Assembly (NCBI RefSeq): GCF_003443895.1
Contig: NZ_QQOA01000005.1
Coordinates: 124,001-188,000 of the forward strand
Direction: 5' to 3'
DNA length: 64,000 nt
From: Paraburkholderia phosphatilytica
Lineage (GTDB): Bacteria > Pseudomonadota > Gammaproteobacteria > Burkholderiales > Burkholderiaceae
Shown here: in pieces, positions 59,099 through 64,000 of the stretch
Position numbering within the stretch: position 1 is the first letter of the stretch
Layout: every line of letters starts with the position of its first letter
Program-made: the position numbers and the translations under genes
The notes under the pieces: model-generated
The model's input: the letters and a program-made list of their open reading frames with translations, nothing else
Told to the model about the DNA's origin: nothing
Database searches by the model: none

Positions 59099-59956
59099 TC
59101 AACCGCCGGGGCGTTCCTGAAGGCGTTGCGCCGGTGTGCCGCCGATCTCGCGAACGATCTTCGCGATGCATTCGAGCAGCGCCGGCGCGGCGTCGCTCAC
59201 CAGCCAGTCGCGCGGACACTGATGCGCCGCGCCGCCGCAGTTCACGGCGTAGCGCTCGCCCGAAGGACCGGTGAAGCCCGCCGCGATCGCGTTGAGGCCG
59301 TCGTACCATTCGCCGGTTGCGATCGCGAAACCCAGCGTGCGCGTTTCGTCGAGCGACTCCTTGACCCGCGCGATGATGTGCCCCCAGTCGTGCCCGGCTG
59401 CCGACTGCAGGCCCGCGAGCAACTGCTGGCGCTCGGGCGCCTCGAGCGCGCCCAGGTAGGCGCGGCCGACCGCCGTGCGGCACATGTCCATCCGCGAGCC
59501 GACTTCGAGCCGCGACACGAGCACCGCGGAGCGCGGCCGGATCGCGTCGATCACGACCATGTCGAGCCGGTCGCGCACCGCGAGGTGCACCGACAGCGAC
59601 GTGCGCTCGGCGAGCTCGATCAGGAACGGCCGCGAGCGCGCGCGAATGTCGAAGTTGCGCAGAAAGCCGTTGCTCAGTTCGAGCACGGCGGCGGTCAGCA
59701 CGAACCGTTCGCTGTCCGGCAGCCGGAACAGAAAGCCGGCGTTGACGAGCGTTGAGGTGATGCGCGAGACGGTGGGTTTCGGAATGCCGGTCAGTTCCGT
59801 GATCTCGCGATTGCTGAGCGGCGCGGCGGCGGCAGCGACCCGCCGCAATACCGTCAGACCACGGGCGAGGGCGGTAACTTCGTCGCTTGCGCCGTCTTTT
59901 TCCTTCTGCTGCTCTCTCGGGTCGGCCCCGCGAGCGGAACTCGTTGGCTCGTTCAT
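59099..59956 (-). CDS. IclR-family transcriptional regulator
   Basis: This 285-residue regulator has the IclR layout: a winged helix-turn-helix (about residues 30-90, with L-A-R-G-L-T-V-L-R-R-V near the start and T-G-I-P-K-P-T-V-S-R-I-T-S-T-L in the recognition region) and a C-terminal GAF-like ligand domain (about 105-275, with T-A-V-G-R-A-Y-L-G-A near residue 170). It resembles regulators of aromatic or organic-acid catabolism, but no catabolic target is adjacent. I chose the ATG at 59956; its Shine-Dalgarno is weak. The possible operator upstream is listed separately. Confidence 0.8.
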   Translation of the reverse strand: MNEPTSSARGADPREQQKEKDGASDEVTALARGLTVLRRVAAAAAPLSNREITELTGIPKPTVSRITSTLVNAGFLFRLPDSERFVLTAAVLELSNGFLRNFDIRARSRPFLIELAERTSLSVHLAVRDRLDMVVIDAIRPRSAVLVSRLEVGSRMDMCRTAVGRAYLGALEAPERQQLLAGLQSAAGHDWGHIIARVKESLDETRTLGFAIATGEWYDGLNAIAAGFTGPSGERYAVNCGGAAHQCPRDWLVSDAAPALLECIAKIVREIGGTPAQRLQERPGG

Positions 59957-59965
59957 TTCATTTTT

Positions 59966-59982
59966 CTGAAACGCTATTTCAG
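59966..59982. promoter_or_regulatory. inverted repeat upstream of the IclR gene
   Basis: CTGAAA and TTTCAG, separated by 5 bases, lie about 10 bases upstream of the IclR start. A second small palindrome, TGACTTAGTCA, occurs at 60128-60138. Either could be an autoregulatory operator, but neither matches a site I know. Confidence 0.3.
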
Positions 59983-60211
59983 TTTCGATGCACGGCGGGC
60001 CAGGCCACAGGCGCAAAAGCAGCGCCGGAACCTGTCTCGGAGCCCCGCACGAGCGCTCTTTTTTATCTGGCGTTTCATTGTATCGGAATGTAACGCTGAA
60101 CTTCTGCCCAGCCGGTTAGATTTTGCTTGACTTAGTCAGCATTACCGTAAAAAATGGAATCTAATTTCGAAACAATGGGTTTCGTCCATCTTTCGAGGCT
60201 TTTCAAAGGAT

Positions 60212-60232
60212 ATTCGGCAATAATTGCCGAAT
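60212..60232. repeat. perfect 21-bp palindrome
   Basis: ATTCGGCAAT and ATTGCCGAAT flank a single central A. It is a strong operator-like or RNA-hairpin element in the AT-richer gap between the IclR gene and the tandem terminator. Confidence 0.6.
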
Positions 60233-60346
60233 CGATTATCCCCTATCGAAAGCCACGAATGCCGCGATTTGCGTAGCGGTCAAAGTATTGAAGTCCTGCT
60301 CCCGTTATTCGCAACACCACCCGCGGGTTTCGAAATGCCGTCTCTC

Positions 60347-60384
60347 AGGTTCTAGCACGGCCCTCGGAATGGCTAGAACTTTTT
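60347..60384 (+). terminator. terminator-like hairpin 1 of a tandem pair
   Basis: The stem GTTCTAGC/GCTAGAAC (60349-60356 with 60372-60379), extended by a G-T and an A-T pair, has a 15-base loop and is followed by TTTTT. It abuts the stronger hairpin that follows. Confidence 0.55.
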
Positions 60385-60415
60385 AAGGCGCCACGGAAAC
60401 GTGGCGCCTTTTTTT
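60385..60415 (+). terminator. strong Rho-independent terminator 2 of a tandem pair
   Basis: AAGGCGCCACG/CGTGGCGCCTT forms a perfect 11-bp stem with a GAAA loop, followed by seven T residues (60409-60415). The orientation is for plus-strand transcription. No plus-strand gene is found upstream between 59957 and 60347, so the transcript it ends is unknown and may be a small RNA. Confidence 0.85.
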
Positions 60416-60724
60416 CGTGCGCTTACTGGTGCTGATGCAAATGAAGCCCAGCGATCACGGCAGTCCAGGGAGCCGGAACTTGCCAACAGGGCATCAAGCA
60501 CCTGGATCGGGCGCCTATCCTGCGATTGCGCGGCCGTCGCGTCCGACCCAACCGAATGCATGGACACACGCGACGCGCGAAGAGAACGCCGAGCCGGTGC
60601 AGAACGCATCGGGCATCGGCAGATCGATGGACTGCCAGGCACCGTCTGCTGTCAGCTAGGTCGGACAGGCGGGAGCGCTGTCACGCCGCTGTTCAGGGGC
60701 GGACACGACGATCTGCCTGGCGGC

Positions 60725-60978
60725 GGCCTGTTCGATGCAGGTTCGCCGTACCTGAGCACGCGCCAGTTCGAGCGTGTGCTGCTGCTCGTGAAGCGATACC
60801 GCCCCGCGGCTACCTGCGCTGACGCGGCGGGATCGGATCTGCGGCGTGGTTTCCGACCGGAACGAAGCTGCGCATCCTGTCCAATCATGCCTGTGCGACG
60901 GGAGCGCAATTCCCGGAATATCACGCGTTATCCGCCGATGGTGAAACGACTGTATGGAGCCGCTTTCACGGCTGGTAA
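60725..60978 (+). pseudogene. decayed remnant of a D-threonine aldolase / D-serine dehydratase-like gene
   Basis: One plus-strand frame ends with K-L-R-I-L-S-N-H-A-C-A-T-G-A-Q-F-P-E-Y-H and then W-S-R-F-H-G-W at a TAA (60976-60978). The N-H-A-C-A-T motif with its zinc-binding His and Cys, and the closing W-x-R-F-x-G-W, are typical of the C-terminus of DSD1/D-threonine aldolase proteins. That frame is closed by a TGA at 60820. In another frame upstream the stretch F-D-A-G-S-P-Y-L-S (about 60730-60756) resembles the family's D-A-G-S-K motif. The rest of the gene is not recognisable, so this is a degraded end fragment. Confidence 0.5.
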
Positions 60979-61764
60979 TGAAGAATTGGGCGTGCGGTCA
61001 CCGCGCATGGAAACCCAGGCGAATCTTGCAACGCCGGGGTTTCACCATAGTCATGTGGCGATCGCAAACGGGCCGGGTATTCGTGTCCAGCCAGTTGCCG
61101 ATCGACGCGCGCGATCGTACCGCTCCACTTTGACTTCAGGATCGAGAGCGAAGCGACGGCGATGCTGCGATGCAGTTCAGAACTGACCCACCAGAGCCAG
61201 TAGCCTGGGGCGCTCAATGTGAATCGCGTGGTGACGTCGCGGCCGCGTGGGCCTGTCGATATCCGTGAGAGATGGCGACAAACGCTGCCGAAAGCGTCGT
61301 CCCCTGCGTAGAAAACGTTCCTGCAAACAGTGGCGTGCGGCAACGCTTTCCAGCGCGTGCACTGGGAGTCCTGCCTACATCATTTAAGGAACTGCTTACC
61401 GTGAAATCAGCAGTTACCGACTCCAGAGACTCAGTGAGCGACCGATAAACGGACTGTCTTTCGCTTTCCATACGAATCTGACGATACAGTCGGGTTCGTA
61501 TGTTTGCGATTACATTTTCGCGATTCCTGCTCGTGCGGCTCGACACCAGGTTTGCCGGTTTGCAAGGCATCGAAGCAGGCAGCTTGGGGGATCGGCCGAC
61601 GTCGAAGGCTTCTGGACATCCATGGGGTACTCGCTGACGAAGATGCCCACATCAGCGAACCGGACGTGCCCGCACAACCACACTGATCGCGACGCAGGTG
61701 CTCGACTCACGACGCGCTGGAGCACGCTCGCCTGAACGCATTCAACGAAAGAAGGAGTTTCATC
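60979..61764 (+). other. 786-bp gap before the chemotaxis receptor
   Basis: No gene is supported on either strand; codon-like signal is absent and composition is lower in G+C than around it. Visible elements are an inverted repeat CATACGAA/TTCGTATG (61469-61502) and an ACCGATAA (61441-61448) that recalls the -10 of flagellar sigma-28 promoters but lacks a matching -35. Together with the remnant just upstream this looks like a region of old rearrangement. The receptor's own AAGGAG site is at 61752-61757. Confidence 0.4.
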
Positions 61765-63486
61765 TTGCAGCCGACTGTCCGCAACAAGCTTCTCGCCGTC
61801 ATCGTCCTTACGGTGCTGGCCATGATAGGTCTGAGCCTGTTTCTTCTCGCCAAGCTTGGCGAGTCCGATGACCGTTCGGCTGCGCTGTTTCAGCAGGACT
61901 TCCACGACTCCACGACCATCGGGGAGATTGACGGCTTGCTGACGCGATCGGACATCAACATTCTTCGCATGATCGCGATCGGCGATCCAGCGTCGATCGC
62001 CAATTGGAAGCGCGAAAACGAAGAGCGGTTTGCAGCCGTGAACAAGGCACTTGGCTCGCTCGCGGCGAGTGGCGACAGCTCGCAGGCGGCGACTATTGCG
62101 AACCTGCAGAACGCCTATCACCGCATGCAGGCGGGCATGAAACACCAGGTCGAACGGATCGAGGCCGGCGACATCAAAGGCGGAGCAGAGGTCAACCGTC
62201 TCGAAGTAAAAGACAACGCCAATCAGGTCTTCGGCATCCTGTCGGACATGAAACGCAATGTGCAGGCAGTGGCGCAGGCGCGCGTGAGCGCTAACGAGGA
62301 TGCCGCGGTCCGCATCCGCTATCTGTCCATCGCGATCGTCTCGATAGTGGCCGCCGCAGCACTCGGATTCGGCATGTATGTGGTTAGCTCGATCATGGCG
62401 GCCCTGCGGGACGCGCTGCGTGTGGCGAATTGCATCGCGGACGGCAAGCTTGGCAACGATGTCGCGAGTGTCGCGCGCGACGAAACCGGACAATTGCTGA
62501 ACGCGCTTGGGAAGATGGACCGGCAACTCTGCAACACGGTCAGCGCAATCAAGACGGGCACCGAATCGGTCACGGTCGCGTCGCGGGAAATCGCCGCCGG
62601 CAACACCGACCTGTCGGCCCGCACGGAGCAGCAGGCGAGTTCGCTCGAAGAGACGGCGGCCAGCATGACTGAGCTCACCGAGACCGTAAAACAGAACGCC
62701 GACAATGCGCGGCAGGCCAATGTGCTTGCCACTCGCGCCACCGACCTTGCCGATACCGGCAACGACGCCGTGCAGGGCATGGTCGGCACGATCGAACGGA
62801 TCAGCGGCAGCTCGAGCAAGATCTCGGAGATCACCGGCGTGATCGAAGGCATCGCGTTCCAGACCAACATTCTTGCGCTCAACGCAGCGGTGGAAGCCGC
62901 GCGCGCCGGAGAGCAGGGACGCGGCTTCGCAGTGGTGGCGAGCGAAGTGCGGAGTCTCGCGCAGCGCTCGGCCGCGGCGGCCAAAGAGATCAAGGAACTG
63001 ATCGGCTCGTCGGTGGCGATCATCGAGGACGGCGCGAAGCAGGCCGGCGACGTCGGTGCGACGATGGGGCAGGTCAAGCAGGCGATCAAGCAGGTCTCGG
63101 ATATCGTCGGCGAGATTGCCGCTGCTTCGGAAGAGCAGAGCCGCGGCATCGAGCAGGTCAATCAGGCCGTCTCGCAGATGGACGAGGTGACCCAGCAGAA
63201 CGCCGCGCTCGTCGAAGAAGCTGCCGCCGCCGCGCAATCACTTGAGGAGCAGGCTCACAACCTGAAGGAAGCTGTGTCGGTGTTCAAGGTTCCTGGCGCA
63301 GCCGATAAGGAATCCTTCGTTTCTGCTGCCACGACGCGCACGGTCCCGCTTCGGAGCAAGCCGCGCACAGTGACGCTCAAGTTGACGGCGCCGCGAACGC
63401 CGACAAAGGTGGCGCCGCAGCGCTCGGGCGTGCCCGTCGCCTCGACTTCCGCGCAACGCAAAGACGAAGCGTGGGAAACGTTTTGA
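61765..63486 (+). CDS. methyl-accepting chemotaxis protein (Tsr/Tar class)
   Basis: This 573-residue receptor has an N-terminal membrane helix (about residues 8-28), a four-helix-bundle periplasmic sensor (about 30-190), a second helix (about 192-213), a HAMP domain (about 214-265) and a long coiled-coil signalling domain. The hairpin tip reads [27 protein letters not shown] in outline (near residue 370). The C-terminus ends A-W-E-T-F, the docking pentapeptide for CheR and CheB, so it is a self-sufficient receptor. The TTG start at 61765 follows an AAGGAG site. Ligand is unknown. Confidence 0.88.
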   Translation: MQPTVRNKLLAVIVLTVLAMIGLSLFLLAKLGESDDRSAALFQQDFHDSTTIGEIDGLLTRSDINILRMIAIGDPASIANWKRENEERFAAVNKALGSLAASGDSSQAATIANLQNAYHRMQAGMKHQVERIEAGDIKGGAEVNRLEVKDNANQVFGILSDMKRNVQAVAQARVSANEDAAVRIRYLSIAIVSIVAAAALGFGMYVVSSIMAALRDALRVANCIADGKLGNDVASVARDETGQLLNALGKMDRQLCNTVSAIKTGTESVTVASREIAAGNTDLSARTEQQASSLEETAASMTELTETVKQNADNARQANVLATRATDLADTGNDAVQGMVGTIERISGSSSKISEITGVIEGIAFQTNILALNAAVEAARAGEQGRGFAVVASEVRSLAQRSAAAAKEIKELIGSSVAIIEDGAKQAGDVGATMGQVKQAIKQVSDIVGEIAAASEEQSRGIEQVNQAVSQMDEVTQQNAALVEEAAAAAQSLEEQAHNLKEAVSVFKVPGAADKESFVSAATTRTVPLRSKPRTVTLKLTAPRTPTKVAPQRSGVPVASTSAQRKDEAWETF

Positions 63487-63673
63487 GGAATCGCAGGCGA
63501 CAGGTATCCCGGGGAGCTTTGTTGCACTCGATCGCCAGCGACTTCGTGGTGGCGCTCAGACAGGATCGATTTCAGATGCTGGAAGGAAGATTACGGACGC
63601 TGCGTTCGGTGAGACCTGATCGAGTTTTCGCATGCGTAGAATCAGGTCTTCTCCAAGCGACCTGACATCAGCC

Positions 63674-64000
63674 ATGGAAATCAAGTGGATCGAGGATTTC
63701 ATCGCCCTCGCGCAGTATCAGAGCTTTTCCCGGGCCGCCGAGTTTCGCAACGTCACGCAGTCCGGCTTCAGCCGCCGGATCCAGTCGCTCGAGCAATGGG
63801 TCGGCGCCGAACTGATCGATCGCAGCAGCTTCCCGCCGGTGCTGACCGCAGCGGGTCAGCTGTTCCGCGAAGCGGCGGAAAGCGTGCTGGAGCGGCTGTT
63901 CGACACGCGCGCGATCATCCGCACCGAACAGCGGATCGCGGGCAAGAGCCTGCAGATCGCGGCGGGCCACACCATCGCACTCAATTTTCTGCCGGGTTGG
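63674..64000 (+). CDS. LysR-family transcriptional regulator (cut by the window end)
   Basis: The frame from the ATG at 63674 is open to the window end (109 residues). It starts M-E-I-K-W-I-E-D-F-I-A-L-A and has the LysR helix-turn-helix: S-F-S-R-A-A-E-F-R-N-V-T-Q-S-G-F-S-R-R-I-Q-S-L-E. The family's L-T-x-A-G segment follows (L-T-A-A-G-Q-L-F, near residue 59). The sensor domain begins near residue 90. Because the gene is truncated its role cannot be judged; the receptor gene upstream is on the same strand but about 190 bases away. Confidence 0.83.
   Translation, partial: MEIKWIEDFIALAQYQSFSRAAEFRNVTQSGFSRRIQSLEQWVGAELIDRSSFPPVLTAAGQLFREAAESVLERLFDTRAIIRTEQRIAGKSLQIAAGHTIALNFLPGW

Noticed and set aside
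60128..60155. TTGACT followed by an A-rich stretch as a promoter for the candidate small RNA
   Set aside because: No -10 hexamer of reasonable match lies at the usual 16-18 base spacing.
60401..61186. 261-codon plus-strand frame in the gap after the terminator
   Set aside because: Apart from a short D-A-G-S stretch it has no family pattern, no ribosome site and an odd composition; treated as part of a decayed region.

Overview
The window looks like chromosomal DNA of a high-GC betaproteobacterium of the Burkholderia/Paraburkholderia group. That is an inference from gene content: a complete astC-A-A-D-B-E arginine succinyltransferase operon with an AraC-type ArgR, an MdtABC-type RND pump, HDOD/EAL regulators, xylAB with an AraC-type XylR, and strong G/C preference at third codon positions. 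No rRNA, tRNA, CRISPR array, integrase or intact insertion sequence was seen.

Layout. (1) 9-14349, plus strand: one tightly packed catabolic operon. It encodes a 6-hydroxynicotinate-reductase-like protein, a UPF0280/ApbE-superfamily protein, two tandem DUF1185 proteins, a fused LivH-LivM permease, LivG, LivF, an enamidase-like amidohydrolase, a 2Fe-2S subunit, a molybdopterin hydroxylase fused to a triheme cytochrome c, and a periplasmic binding protein. The set predicts import of an N-heterocyclic acid, Mo-dependent hydroxylation, reductive dearomatisation and hydrolytic ring opening. This resembles the nicotinate route of Eubacterium barkeri, but with a P. putida NicAB-type dehydrogenase that passes electrons to cytochrome c. 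It is the most interesting system here. (2) 14361-21724: a damaged small ORF, a family 2 glycosyltransferase, xylB-xylA, divergent xylR, and an aldose 1-epimerase. (3) 21725-29169: a four-domain rhodanese, a broken SatD-like gene carrying a hairpin-templated-looking insertion, an exported unknown protein, a PPC/DUF296 protein, an SDR, a BamE/SmpA-like lipoprotein and a patatin phospholipase. (4) 29476-40313: a HisQMP-type basic amino-acid ABC transporter without an adjacent binding protein, then ArgR and the ast operon (arginine to glutamate plus succinate). (5) 40385-41978: a higBA-type module whose toxin gene is frameshifted, and acetoacetate decarboxylase. (6) 42402-49120: four signalling proteins (EAL-HDOD, HDOD-GAF, PAS-GGDEF-EAL, EAL-HDOD). 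(7) 49243-58554: an exported peroxiredoxin, a small membrane protein and mdtA-mdtB-mdtC on the minus strand, the last with a low-complexity insertion. (8) 59099-64000: an IclR regulator, an AT-richer region with a tandem terminator but no plus-strand gene before it, a decayed D-threonine-aldolase-like remnant, a chemotaxis receptor, and the start of a LysR gene cut by the window end.

Most start sites were chosen from Shine-Dalgarno spacing, ATGA overlaps and family N-termini. Large antisense ORFs over the RND and molybdopterin genes were dismissed as GC-bias shadows.
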